The translations under genes were made by a program, and so were the position numbers. Shown in pieces: positions 20,912 to 30,611 of a stretch of DNA of 64,000 nt (position 1 is the first letter of the stretch; each line of letters opens with the position of its first letter). Origin of the DNA: JAENVU01 sp963765075 (GTDB lineage: Bacteria; Actinomycetota; Acidimicrobiia; IMCC26256; JAENVU01); NCBI GenBank assembly GCA_963765075.1, contig CAVXVA010000008.1, positions 124,001 through 188,000 of the forward strand, written 5' to 3'. The notes beneath the pieces were generated by a model, which did no database searches, had not been told where the DNA came from, and was given only the letters and a program-made list of their open reading frames with translations.

Positions 20912-20964
20912 TCCACCGCGTTTGGGGTGTCACCGTCGCTTTCCGACGCTGTCACCCCAGACGC
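20912..20964 (-). repeat. Dispersed hairpin repeat, copy B
   Basis: This copy is inverted relative to that at 5406-5458. The outer stem TGGGGT (20923-20928) pairs with ACCCCA (20954-20959) and the inner CGTCG (20934-20938) with CGACG (20944-20948). The shared flank CCACCGCGTTTGGGG is the reverse complement of the copy A tail. It ends just before the tadA Shine-Dalgarno, so it would lie in or next to the tadA leader. Confidence 0.7.
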
Positions 20965-20996
20965 GGCGGCGGGGGTGCCCGGGAAGTGATCGCGAC

Positions 20997-21767
20997 TCAG
21001 GTTCGGCGGGGCTCCCAGCGGAATCGCATGGCCGCGATCACCAGCGTGCCGACGCCCCATGCGAGCAACACGGCGATGTGCGAGAGGACAATCCCCGTGC
21101 CGGTCGTGTTGGGGTTGAACACACCCTCGAGCAGTTGATTGAGGTGGCGGATCGGGAAGATCGACGCGATTCGGCCGAGCGTCGAGGTCGATTCGACGCG
21201 ACCGAAGGTGCCCGAGATGAAGAGCAGTGGGAACACCACGAAGTTGATGATCGCCGGCGCGGCGTCTTCGTTGGGCACGAAGGTCGCGACCATCGACCCG
21301 ACTGCACTGAAGCAGAACGCGCCGGCCGCCAGTGCGACGACGAATCCGAGGTAGCGACCGGGGAAGGTCACCCCGTAGACGAGGATGCCGAGCGCGGTGA
21401 CGAGGGACGTGAGGATGATGCTGATCACGATCACGTTGCCGGCGAGGCCGGAGAGGTACATCGCCGGTGAGAGGGGTGTGCTGCGGACTCGCTTCAGGAG
21501 TCCGTTGTCCCGCCGGATCGAGAGGGTGAACGCGAGGTTCGTGTAACACGCACTGATCACACCGAACGCGGCGATGGCCGGTACGTAGAACTGCGCGAAC
21601 TTGACCGTGCCGCCCGGCAGGCGAACGGTCTCGTTGCCGTTGATCGCGATGAACACCACGAGGAAGACCAGCGGGAACGCGAACGTGAACGACGCCGACG
21701 CCGGGTTGCGCCAGAAGCTGCGTTGTTCCCAGAACACTTGCCGACCGAACGCGCGCAGCGTCTTCAC
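20997..21767 (-). CDS. ABC-2 type exporter permease
   Basis: A 256-residue permease with six membrane segments: FAFPLVFLVVFIAI near 27-40, then four in the middle, and the last near 225-243. The ABC-2 signature region (FFVVFPLLFISGTFGRVEST-like, between residues 175 and 200) is present. It begins four bases inside the end of the ATPase gene (overlapping ATGA), so the two form a transcription unit and an exporter pair. Substrate unknown; drug, polysaccharide or lipid export is usual for the family. Confidence 0.85.
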   Translation of the reverse strand: MKTLRAFGRQVFWEQRSFWRNPASASFTFAFPLVFLVVFIAINGNETVRLPGGTVKFAQFYVPAIAAFGVISACYTNLAFTLSIRRDNGLLKRVRSTPLSPAMYLSGLAGNVIVISIILTSLVTALGILVYGVTFPGRYLGFVVALAAGAFCFSAVGSMVATFVPNEDAAPAIINFVVFPLLFISGTFGRVESTSTLGRIASIFPIRHLNQLLEGVFNPNTTGTGIVLSHIAVLLAWGVGTLVIAAMRFRWEPRRT

Positions 21768-22669
21768 GACGGATCCTCGGACACGTTCGTGAGTTCGAGA
21801 TAGATGTCTTCGAGTGATGGGCGGGTCACGGTCATCCCGTCGAGGTCGACGCCGTGATCGATGGCCCAGCTCGTGAGGGTGTGGACGTCGCGGGTGACGG
21901 CATCGGTCTCGATCCGGGCGTGGTCACCGTCGCGGGATGCGGCCACCGGCAAGGTCGCCAGATCTGCATCCACCGGCCATGGGATTCGGATCGTGGTCTT
22001 GGCACCGGCGCGGCCCCCGATGGTTTCCGGCGTGCCCTCCGCGATGACCTCGCCCGCGGCGATGACGATCACGCGATCGGCCAGCTCCTGGGCTTCGTCC
22101 ATGTAGTGCGTGGTGAGCAGCACGGTGGTGCCCAGATCGCGGAGTCGATGCACGAGTTCCCAGGCTTGGCGACGCGCCGATGGGTCGAAGCCCGTCGTGG
22201 GTTCGTCGAGGAAGAGGATCTCGGGGCTGCCGATGATGCCGAGGCCGACGTCGAGTCTTCGTTGCTGTCCGCCCGAAAGGGTCTTCACCCGGCTCGAACG
22301 CTTCTCGTCCAGGCCAACGAGCGTGATCACGTCGTCGACGGCACGGGGATGGTCGTAGTACGAGGCATGTTGGGTCAGAACCTCGGTCACGCTGAGGTAG
22401 GGATCGATCCCACATTCTTGGAGCACGATGCCGAGCCGTTGACGGAGTGCGCTGCCGCCGGTGGCCGGATCGGTGTCGAGCACGCGGATCGTCCCCGCAT
22501 CGGGAGTCCGGAACCCTTCGAGCATCTCGATGGTGGTCGTCTTGCCCGCTCCGTTCGGCCCGAGGACCGCGACGACTTCACCGGCCTCCACTTGGAACGA
22601 CACGCCCCGAACGGCGGCAACGTCGCCGTAGGACTTGTGCAGATCCGAGACGTCGATCACGGGTGCCAC
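21764..22669 (-). CDS. ABC exporter ATP-binding protein
   Basis: A 301-residue DrrA/CcmA-type ATPase. Walker A is GPNGAGKTT near residue 37, the signature is LSGGQQRRLDVGLGI, Walker B with the catalytic Glu is EILFLDEPTTGFDP, and the H-loop is TTHYMDEAQEL. The C-terminal ~80 residues form the extra domain typical of ABC-2 exporter ATPases. It is divergent from the arsR gene; the ArsR operator lies between them, so this exporter may be part of that regulon, which is an inference. Confidence 0.9.
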   Translation of the reverse strand: MAPVIDVSDLHKSYGDVAAVRGVSFQVEAGEVVAVLGPNGAGKTTTIEMLEGFRTPDAGTIRVLDTDPATGGSALRQRLGIVLQECGIDPYLSVTEVLTQHASYYDHPRAVDDVITLVGLDEKRSSRVKTLSGGQQRRLDVGLGIIGSPEILFLDEPTTGFDPSARRQAWELVHRLRDLGTTVLLTTHYMDEAQELADRVIVIAAGEVIAEGTPETIGGRAGAKTTIRIPWPVDADLATLPVAASRDGDHARIETDAVTRDVHTLTSWAIDHGVDLDGMTVTRPSLEDIYLELTNVSEDPS

Positions 22670-22701
22670 GACGTCAACCTAGGACTCGTGGGTTCTCGGT
22701 G

Positions 22702-22739
22702 TTGACATGTGACTAATAGGTCACCTATTGTGTCCTGCG
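22702..22739 (+). promoter_or_regulatory. arsR promoter with 15-base operator palindrome
   Basis: A consensus -35 TTGACA (22702-22707) and a -10 TATTGT (22726-22731) are 18 bases apart. Between them lies a perfect palindrome AATAGGT-C-ACCTATT (22715-22729), which overlaps the -10. The expected transcription start falls on or next to the GTG at 22739, so the mRNA would be leaderless. Autorepression by the encoded ArsR protein is likely. Confidence 0.75.
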
Positions 22740-23071
22740 TGGCACCCGACGGTGATGACGGCGATCTCGTGTTCAAAGCGCTGGGCGATCCGACCCGACG
22801 TCTGCTGCTCGATCTCCTGTTCGAGCGGGAAGGTCGCACCTTGACCGACCTCGAATCGGGTCTCGCCATGACTCGGTTCGGCGTCATGAAGCACCTGAAG
22901 GTGCTCGAAGGCGCGGGGCTCGTCGTGACCAAGAAAGCAGGACGGGAGAAGTTGCACTACCTCAACGCAGTGCCGATCCGGCTGGTGCACGACCGTTGGA
23001 TCGACAAGTTCACCGAACGGCAGGTGTCCGCACTCGCCGATCTCAAACAGGCCCTGGAGGAAATCGCATGA
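22739..23071 (+). CDS. ArsR-family transcriptional regulator
   Basis: A 110-residue winged-helix protein of the ArsR type that pairs with SRPBCC proteins. The N-terminal LVFKALGDPTRRLLLDLL is diagnostic, the recognition helix region is MTRFGVMKHLKVLEGAGLV, and the wing is KKAGREKLHYLN. No metal-binding cysteines are seen, so the inducer is probably not a metal. The GTG at 22739 fits a leaderless transcript; an in-frame GTG at 22709 lies inside the promoter and is rejected. Its stop overlaps the next start (ATGA). Confidence 0.88.
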   Translation: MAPDGDDGDLVFKALGDPTRRLLLDLLFEREGRTLTDLESGLAMTRFGVMKHLKVLEGAGLVVTKKAGREKLHYLNAVPIRLVHDRWIDKFTERQVSALADLKQALEEIA

Positions 23072-23568
23072 CCGACACGACGACCCGCACCACCCAGATG
23101 CACCGCGTCTACATCAAGGCGACGCCAGAGCAGGTGTGGCAGGCGATCACCGATCCGGAGTGGAACGCACGGTACGGCTATCCCGGCCACACCGAGTACG
23201 ACCTCACCCCTGGCGGTGCCTTCCGCGCCGTCATGCCCGCCGACATGGTGCGCGACTTCGGTGTCCCTGAGGTTGGCTGCGACGGTGAGGTCGTCGAGTC
23301 CGATCCGCCGCACCGCCTGGTCCAGACCTATCGGTTCTGTTTCGACGAGGCGCAGATCGCGGAGGGGTTCCACGAAGTGATCTGGGAGATCCATCCCGAA
23401 CACGGTGGGGTGACCCGTTTGACCGTGACCCACGATGTGACCGATGCACCCATCACTGCCGCGATGCTCGAAGGTTCGACCGACCTGCAAGAGGGCGGCG
23501 GCGGATGGGACTGGATTCTTTCCGGTCTCAAGACGATGCTCGAGACCGGCGAGACCTTGGCCGGCTGA
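23068..23568 (+). CDS. SRPBCC (AHSA1-like) domain protein
   Basis: A 166-residue START-like hydrophobic-ligand-binding protein. The opening MHRVYIKATPEQVWQAITDP and the GGAFRAVMPADM, VVESDPPHRLVQTYRF and GGWDWILSGLKTMLETGE segments are typical of the AHSA1/Aha1 family. Coupled to the ArsR gene by a four-base overlap, the pair is a common bacterial module in which the ArsR repressor controls the SRPBCC protein. The ligand is unknown. Confidence 0.88.
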   Translation: MTDTTTRTTQMHRVYIKATPEQVWQAITDPEWNARYGYPGHTEYDLTPGGAFRAVMPADMVRDFGVPEVGCDGEVVESDPPHRLVQTYRFCFDEAQIAEGFHEVIWEIHPEHGGVTRLTVTHDVTDAPITAAMLEGSTDLQEGGGGWDWILSGLKTMLETGETLAG

Positions 23569-23658
23569 GCAAACGCCACGGGCGGATCAAAGGGCTCAAG
23601 CCGTCTCACATGGGCGCCGATCAGAGGGACGGGTATTCCTTCGAGCAGTGAGAACGCC

Positions 23659-24792
23659 ATGCGGGTAATGACGGTTGAGTGGTCCCCGGACACAGGCTGG
23701 TCCGATCGGCTCGGTGCGCTCGACTCACCGATGACGCTGGTGCTGTTCTTTGGCAATCGGCTGATCGAGGGCGAGAGCATGCCGCTCGAAGAGCTGGTGG
23801 CGGCCCATCCAAAATCCATTGTTGTCGGGTGCTCAACGGCTGGCCAGATCACTGGGAGAACGCTCCGAGACGATGAGTGCGTCGCCGCGATTGTGCAGTT
23901 CGACGCCGTCCCGCTCGCGCTCGCCTCACGAGATGTCCGCGCCGACGGTGACTCAAGAATGGTCGGGGCGGAGTTGGGTGCGGAGCTCGCCGCTGACGAC
24001 CTGCGCGCGGTGTTCGTCCTTTCGGATGGGCTCTTGGTCAACGGCACCGACGTCGTACGCGGTCTCGTCGGAGAGGTCGCGGCCGACGTCCAGGTCACCG
24101 GAGGTTTGGCCGGTGATGGCGATGCCTTCGAACGGACATGGGTGTTCGACGGTGTTCGCCGATCGTCAGGGCTCGTGGTCGCGGTGGGAATGTACGGCGA
24201 CCGGCTCCGGCTCGGTTCCGGTTCCGGGGGTGGGTGGGGCATCTTCGGGCCCGATCGGATCGTGACGCGTTCGGCTGGCAATGTTCTGTTCGAGCTGGAT
24301 TCCAAGCCCGCGCTCGAGCTCTATAAGGAGTACCTCGGCGATCTCGCCATCGGACTCCCGGCCAGCGCGCTGCTGTTCCCGCTGGCGGTTCGGGCCGGCG
24401 CAGGCGACGAAGAGGTGGTGCGGACCGTGCTCGCGGTCGACGAGGCGGATCAGTCGATGACGTTCGCCGGCGACATCCCCCAAGGTTGGCGGGCGCGTCT
24501 GATGCGATCCAGCGCGGATCGGCTGGTCGATGGTGCCGCAGCTGCGGCCGCCGCCAGCCGTGAGGGCGTGAGCGAAGAGACTCCGGTGCTTGGAATCGCG
24601 ATCTCTTGTGTTGGTCGACGGCTCGTGCTGGGTGCGCGGACCGACGAAGAGCTTGATGCGGCGCTCGACGGGCTGCCGGCGAGCTCGGAGTTGATCGGGT
24701 TCTACTCGTATGGCGAGATCGCCCCGGGGGTGGGAGGGGCATGTGACCTCCACAATCAGACGATGACTATGACGACGCTGTCCGAGGTCTAG
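23659..24792 (+). CDS. FIST N- and C-domain sensor protein
   Basis: A 377-residue cytosolic protein with FIST_N (about residues 20-215) and FIST_C (about 220-365). Characteristic pieces are AHPKSIVVGCSTAGQI, VQVTGGLAGDGDAFE, LELYKEYLGDL and the final ELIGFYSYGEIAPG. FIST domains are predicted to bind small ligands such as amino acids and to feed signalling proteins. The stop is four bases before the start of a hybrid histidine kinase, so the two probably act together. No clear membrane segment is present. Confidence 0.88.
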   Translation: MRVMTVEWSPDTGWSDRLGALDSPMTLVLFFGNRLIEGESMPLEELVAAHPKSIVVGCSTAGQITGRTLRDDECVAAIVQFDAVPLALASRDVRADGDSRMVGAELGAELAADDLRAVFVLSDGLLVNGTDVVRGLVGEVAADVQVTGGLAGDGDAFERTWVFDGVRRSSGLVVAVGMYGDRLRLGSGSGGGWGIFGPDRIVTRSAGNVLFELDSKPALELYKEYLGDLAIGLPASALLFPLAVRAGAGDEEVVRTVLAVDEADQSMTFAGDIPQGWRARLMRSSADRLVDGAAAAAAASREGVSEETPVLGIAISCVGRRLVLGARTDEELDAALDGLPASSELIGFYSYGEIAPGVGGACDLHNQTMTMTTLSEV

Positions 24793-24796
24793 CTCC

Positions 24797-27389
24797 ATGG
24801 CCGAGCGGCGCGAGGTCATGAGCCACCGACTGGTCGCCCGGTTGATGAAGCGCTGCGGCATCGACGACTCAGCCCCCCCGACTGCGGAGGCATGGCAAGC
24901 GTTCCTTCGGTCGACCACGGCGTTACTCGACGACTTGGAGCAGGATCGCTATCTCCTCGAACGGTCGCTGGAAGCTTCGTCGAACGAGATGCTCGGCTTG
25001 AACCAGCATCTCCGTGTGTCTGCAGAGTCTCTCGCCGCCGACCGAGAGGAGCTGCGGGGCACGAACTCGTTGCTGGCGGCGACATTGGAGTCCACGACCG
25101 ACGGAATTCTCGTGGTGGCATCCGACGGCCGGATCACGAACTTCAACCGCCGCTTCGTCGAGATGTGGAATCTTCCGAGCGATGTGCTCGACACACGCGA
25201 CCGGACGAGAGTTGCCGACCACGTCGAGAGCCAGCTGCTCGATCCAGATGGGTTTCGCAGTGACCTTGGCCGCTTGTATTCGGACCCGACGTCGGAGAGC
25301 TGCGACATCCTTGAGTTTCGGGATGGCCGGGTCTACGAGCGCGCCTCGCGCCCACAACGCATCGACGACCAGGTGGTGGGGCGGGTCCTCTATTTCCGTG
25401 ATGTCACCGAAGCTCGGCGGCTCCAGGTCGAGCGCGACGCGGCCGCGACGGAGCTGCAACGCGTCCTTGACTGTGCACCGGACTTTCTCTCTACTCTCGA
25501 CGTCGCGACGTTCGAGATGGCACTCCTGAATCGCCCGGATCTGCTCGGACACGACCCCGATGGCATCACCGGGATGCTCTCACTCGAGGAGCTCGTCCAT
25601 CCGGACGATGTCGGGGACGTCGCGACCTGGTGGTTCGAAGAGGTGATCGCCGCTGGTGCAATGGGAAGCTTCGACCACGAGATGCGGTTGCGCCGGAGCG
25701 ACGGGCTCTATGTGTGGGTCAATGTCCGGCTCAGTCCGCTGACAATCGACGCCAACGGGAACCCGACGACGTTGTTGGCCGCAATCACCGACGTCGACGA
25801 CCGCCATCGCGCAGAACGCGCGCTGGCTGAGTCCGAACGACACCTGCGGGCCGTGCTCGAGGCCTCACCGGACGTGGTCAGCTTTCTCGATCTCGTGGAT
25901 CTCCGACTCGACTTCGTGAACGCGACTGAGTTTCTCGGCTATCCAACGGATCAGATACGTCACCTCACTCTCGAATTGCCGCAAGAGTTCGTGCACCCTG
26001 ACGACCTCGGGAACCTCACCGAACTCATGGCGGGCAACTTCGCGGCGCCGAGAAATGAGGGCATTGAGTTCCGCTGTCGGCACGCAGGCGGCCAATGGGA
26101 ATGGGTCCGGATCCGTCAATCGGTGGCCTTGTACGACACCGACGGGCATCCGAGCCGCATCCTGCTCACCCTCACGATGATCGGCGAGGAGGTCGAAGCC
26201 CGAGAACAGAACGATCGGCTTCGTACGCAGCTCGAACAAGCGCAACGGCTCCAAGCCGTCGGGCAACTCGCCGGCGGGGTCGCGCACGACTTCAACAACT
26301 TGCTGTCCGCGATTCTCGGATTCGCGGAGTTGCTCCAGGATGCGGTGTCCGGAGACGAAGCGGCGTCCGACCTGCGAGAGATCGGCGAGGCCGCGCAACG
26401 CGGGGCCGAACTGAGCCGCCGCCTACTCACCTTCTCCCGCGGGGACACCACGGCGATTACCGCGGTCGATCTCGGAGCGGTGCTGAACGGGATGCACTCG
26501 CTGCTGGCCCGAACAATCGGTGAGTCCATCGAGCTGGGCATGCACATCGAAGACACGCCCGCGGTCGTGGCCGACGCGACCGGTGTCGAGCAGGTTCTGA
26601 TGAACCTGGTGGTCAACGCGAGGGACGCGATCGACAGTTCGGGGCGAATCAGCGTGACGACCGCCGTCTGCGATATCGACGAGGAGACATCGGTCGAGGC
26701 GCACGGCGATCTGACACCGGGCTCGTATGTGGTGCTTGCGGTTCGAGACACGGGCGCAGGCATGGATGCGGCAACGGTGCAACGGGCCTTCGAACCGTTC
26801 TTCACGACAAAGGCCGCGGCCAGGGGTACCGGTTTGGGGCTCGCCACCGTGTATGGCATCGCCCGTCGCTTCGGTGGGCATGTCGAGATCACCAGTGATG
26901 TCGGGGAGGGGACCACCGTCTCGGTCTATTTCCCGGTGGCCGACGCCGCCTTGGTTGCGACTGCGCCGAGTCCACCCAGCCTGGAGCGGGTGACTTCGGA
27001 CGGTCCGACGGATGCGCGCATCCTGCTCGTCGAAGACGAACCCGCGGTGCGCGCGGCGACGCGGCGCCTTCTCCAGCGGGCGGGCTATGACGTCACCGAA
27101 GCCACGAACGGCGCGGCGGCGTTGGCCTTTGCAAGGGAGGCCCACTTCGATCTGCTTCTCACGGATGTCGTGATGCCTGGCGAGATGAGTGGTCCCGCGA
27201 CCCGCGAATGCAGTTCGTGGGGTCGGCGCTTGTGACTACGTCCTCTACATGAGCGGGTACGCCCCGGAGGCCGTCGCCAATCACGGGTTCATCGAGCCCG
27301 GAGTCCCCTTGCTCGAGAAGCCGATTTCGGCTGACCAACTCCTCGGAACGATCGAACGGTTGCTCGCATCTGCACCCGTCGCGCGGTGA
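24797..27389 (+). CDS. PAS hybrid sensor histidine kinase (one frame break)
   Basis: About 863 residues if one base is removed. Order: N-terminal helical region with a coiled coil (45-100), three PAS domains (about 105-220, 225-345 and 350-465), HisKA with phosphoacceptor His497 in GGVAHDFNNLLSA, HATPase_c (NARDAID, GAGMD, GTGLGLATVYG) and a REC domain with Asp790 (LLLTDVVMPG). No membrane segment is seen, so it is cytosolic and probably takes its signal from the upstream FIST protein. The frame breaks at CCC 27201-27203; dropping one C gives GPATANAVRG and restores the REC end (LYMSGY, LLEKP). If the break is real, the receiver lacks its last third. Confidence 0.88.
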
Positions 27390-27424
27390 CGCTCGGCCAA
27401 CCGCTGGGGTGAGGCGGTAGCTGC

Positions 27425-29650
27425 TCAGGTGACAGTGACGGGGATTCCAGCTGAGACCTGTACCTCGTTGTTCGTCCCGCCCGTGGTCGCAACCGCCCGG
27501 AGCAGCGCCTCGTTGCTCACTGGCTTCTGGAGCAGCAGCACGCCGGGCTCGATAATGCCCTGATTGTTTGCAGCCAGCTCTGAGTATCCACTGACGTAGA
27601 TGACGCCGATGCGCGGAGCATGTGACCGCACCTGCTGTGCGAGTTCCCGCCCGTTCATGCCGCCGGGCATGATCATGTCGGTCATCAACACGTCGAAATG
27701 TTCGCCGCCGAGCGCCGCGAGAGCTGCGGGACCGTGCTCACACGCGTGCACGGTGTGACCGGCGGCGACCAGGATCCGCTCGAACACATTTCGCACGGCA
27801 GCTTCGTCCTCGACGAGTAACACCCGGCGGTGCTTGGGGTCGGGAACAGCGCGGGCGGGGGGGCGAGGTGGCGCCGGGATCGGTCGCGTCGAGAGAGGAA
27901 ACCACACGGTGATCTCGGTACCCTCGCCGAGTGTCGACGTGACCGAGATCCGCCCGGCGGCCCGACGGACCACGCCGTGCGCGGTGGCGAGGCCGAGCCC
28001 GGTGCCCTGCCCGGCCTCCTTGGTCGTGAAGAACGGCTCGAAGATGCGCGTCGCCACATCGTCGGTCATCCCATCACCGTTGTCGCGGACCGTGAGTCGA
28101 GCGTAGGTCCCTGCTGGCAGGTTGTGAGCCCGGCCCTGGTCGGCGTTGAGCTGAGCGACGTCGGTGATCACCTCGATGGCGCCGCCATCGTGCACGGCGT
28201 CGCGTGCGTTGATGACCAGATTGAGGACCACCTGATCGATGCCGGTCGGGTCGACCTCCACCGGGAGTTTCTGGTCGCAGCACGCAATCGTCAGCGTGCA
28301 GGTCTTGGTGATCGTGCGTTCGAGCATCTCTCGCACTCCCAACACGCGAGCGTTGAGGTCGATGACGTCGACCCGGTTCACATCGACCCGAGAGAACGCA
28401 AGGATCTGCCGCGCGAGATTCGCGCCGCGGTCGGCGGCGCTCGAGATTTCGGCGAGGTCCTGGGACCCGGTCTCCGAGGTCACTTCGTCCTTCAGGAGTT
28501 CCGCCGACGATTGGATCACACACAAGATGTTGTTGAAGTCGTGGGCGATCCCGCCGGCGAGCTGTCCGACGGCCTCGAGCTTGCCGGACTGGCGGAGTTG
28601 TGCCTCGAGTTGTCGGGACTCGGTGACGTCGTGGGCATTGATGACGAATCCTTCGATGAGCGATTCATCGAGCTGGTTTCCCACCGTTGCCATGATCGTC
28701 CGCCAGGCGGCCTGCTCGTCGGCAACTCGGATCTCGAGCGTGAGACTGGCACCGGGCCCCAGCGTGGCCATCGCATTCTCCAACGCAGGACGATCCTCCG
28801 GATGCACGAAGTCTCGGAAGCGGGCGCCGGCGATCTCGTGTGTCTCCCGCCCCAAGACGCGGGTGGCCGACGGGGACTGATAGCTCACTGCACCGACTGC
28901 GTCGAGGACCAGCACGAGGTCGGGTGCCTCTTGGACCAGCGCGCGGTAGCGGGCATTCGCCGCGCTCGCGAGTTCTCGTTGCAACGCCCGACGGCGAACT
29001 GCGACGAACGCCGACATCACCGCCAGCACGATTCCGAAGTCGATGGCCGCGATCACGACGCCCATGAAGCGGAGTCGATCGGACACGCTGCTGACCTGTC
29101 GAGTGATGAGGGTCTTCTCAACGTCGAGCGCGTTCATGATGACCCGGTACTGGGGGTGTGGTTCCGGGGTGAGGAAGGATTCCGGGTTGATCGTGCTGCC
29201 GAACCGTTGCTGCTCGACGGTCAAGGCCTTCGTGTAGCTGCGAAGTTGGGTCAACACGCCGTCGATCCGCTCGCGACCTGACCGGCTGGTCATCGTGGCG
29301 CGGGCGGACATCAGGGCTGTCTCCGCGCGGTGTCGTCGTTCGATCACCGCCTTGTCGTTGAGGGTGCGACCGGCGAGCTGTGCCCACGCCAGCCCGTTGA
29401 GTCCCTCGGCCTCCACCACGGCCTCGGCGATGGCGGTCGCCTCATGGTTGCGGTCTTCGAGCGACTGCGTGAGTGACCGGGTGAGCACCGCGGATCCGAA
29501 GGTCGCGACACCGACGAGCACGACGAGGATGCCCGATGCGAGGATGCTCCTGCGCCACTTGTTCACGCTGTCGTCCCACTGTTCGATTCGCGACCGTTCG
29601 ACCGCTGCTCGCGAACATCGACCCGTGCCCGGTCCGGGTTGAGTAGTCAT
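27425..29650 (-). CDS. Membrane hybrid sensor histidine kinase
   Basis: A 741-residue protein. Two membrane segments (about 34-54 and 198-218) flank a ~145-residue extracytoplasmic helical sensor. Then come a PAS domain (about 235-350), HisKA with GGIAHDFNNILC, HATPase_c (NARDAVHDGG, GDGMTD, GTGLGLATAHG) and a REC domain (LLVEDEAAVRN, MTDMIMPGGMNG, LQKP). It is convergent with the FIST-linked kinase, with only 35 bases between their ends. The design is the same as its two neighbours, which points to local duplication or joint recruitment. Output partner unknown. Confidence 0.92.
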   Translation of the reverse strand: MTTQPGPGTGRCSRAAVERSRIEQWDDSVNKWRRSILASGILVVLVGVATFGSAVLTRSLTQSLEDRNHEATAIAEAVVEAEGLNGLAWAQLAGRTLNDKAVIERRHRAETALMSARATMTSRSGRERIDGVLTQLRSYTKALTVEQQRFGSTINPESFLTPEPHPQYRVIMNALDVEKTLITRQVSSVSDRLRFMGVVIAAIDFGIVLAVMSAFVAVRRRALQRELASAANARYRALVQEAPDLVLVLDAVGAVSYQSPSATRVLGRETHEIAGARFRDFVHPEDRPALENAMATLGPGASLTLEIRVADEQAAWRTIMATVGNQLDESLIEGFVINAHDVTESRQLEAQLRQSGKLEAVGQLAGGIAHDFNNILCVIQSSAELLKDEVTSETGSQDLAEISSAADRGANLARQILAFSRVDVNRVDVIDLNARVLGVREMLERTITKTCTLTIACCDQKLPVEVDPTGIDQVVLNLVINARDAVHDGGAIEVITDVAQLNADQGRAHNLPAGTYARLTVRDNGDGMTDDVATRIFEPFFTTKEAGQGTGLGLATAHGVVRRAAGRISVTSTLGEGTEITVWFPLSTRPIPAPPRPPARAVPDPKHRRVLLVEDEAAVRNVFERILVAAGHTVHACEHGPAALAALGGEHFDVLMTDMIMPGGMNGRELAQQVRSHAPRIGVIYVSGYSELAANNQGIIEPGVLLLQKPVSNEALLRAVATTGGTNNEVQVSAGIPVTVT

Positions 29651-29723
29651 TCCCTATGAACGCCTTCAGGCGATCCGGCAGGTGCCGATACCCACCAGAT
29701 AATCGGATGGCCCAGGAGGACCG

Positions 29724-30611
29724 ATGAACAAGCCGCGTGGAACGAAACGGGCTCGATGGACGAAAGCGGTGGTCGTGACGCTGGTCGTGGCCGGCGCGAC
29801 GGCAGGGTGTGGGACGGATGGGAATGGACGAAACAGGTCCGCGTCGCCACGGCGTGAGCCGGCGTTCGCGATGCAGGAGGAGATGCCGCACGAGATGGCG
29901 CCGATACCCGAGTACGCCGCGGCATGGAGGCTCACGGTCGGTTCGTCCGCGGCCGATGGCGTCGTGACCGGCAACGCCGTCGACTTCTCGGTCCAACCGG
30001 AGGGCTTCGTCCTGGACTGTGACTACGCGGGCAAGGCGTCGGCTCCCGGTATCGGTCAGTACCACGTCACCCTCGACGGCGCGCTGATCGATATGGAGTG
30101 CTCTACCGAGCAGCAGGTTTCCATGCAGAATGTCAAGCCCGGCCATCACGAGATCGCGGTCGTTGCAACGCTGAACGATCACACCGAAGTGATGAACGCC
30201 GAGGACGCGTTCTCGTTCGAGTACCGGCCGACGTCGCCGCTTCCCTTCGAAAAGGGCGATCACTTCGACGGTCGCCCGAGCATCCGCATCGTGTCACCGA
30301 CCTCCGGCACCGTCGTCTCCGGGAACTTCGACGTGGTCGTTCAGGTGTCTCGCCTCGACATGGACTGCGGTCTCTTGGGCAAGAAGCCGGTCCCGGGGTA
30401 CGGACATTGGCATGTCAACCTCGACTCGACGATCGGTCCGATGATGGGAATGGCCACGATGGTCGGGATGAGCTGCACCAATGTGCTGCGGGTTTCGACC
30501 AAGGGTCTGACGCCGGGCTCCACCCACAAGCTGATCGCCCTTGCGGTGAACGGGCTCCACTCGCCGCTTGAACCGCCGGTCGAATCCAGCGTCGACGTCG
30601 TTATTGGCTGA
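29724..30611 (+). CDS. Lipoprotein with an internal duplication
   Basis: A 295-residue protein. Signal peptide and lipobox are clear (VVAGATAGCG, Cys at ~29). After a linker there are two related domains of ~100 residues, one with VTGNAVDFSVQ ... DCDYAGK ... GQYHVTLDG and one with VSGNFDVVVQV ... DCGLLGK ... GHWHVNLDS. Each has a DCxxxGK and a YHV/WHVNLD motif, as in DUF4399-like domains, but I do not name a family. AGGAGGACC lies just before the ATG. Placed between two hybrid kinases, it may be a periplasmic-side sensor partner, which is speculative. Its 3' end overlaps the next kinase gene by 11 bases. Confidence 0.8.
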   Translation: MNKPRGTKRARWTKAVVVTLVVAGATAGCGTDGNGRNRSASPRREPAFAMQEEMPHEMAPIPEYAAAWRLTVGSSAADGVVTGNAVDFSVQPEGFVLDCDYAGKASAPGIGQYHVTLDGALIDMECSTEQQVSMQNVKPGHHEIAVVATLNDHTEVMNAEDAFSFEYRPTSPLPFEKGDHFDGRPSIRIVSPTSGTVVSGNFDVVVQVSRLDMDCGLLGKKPVPGYGHWHVNLDSTIGPMMGMATMVGMSCTNVLRVSTKGLTPGSTHKLIALAVNGLHSPLEPPVESSVDVVIG

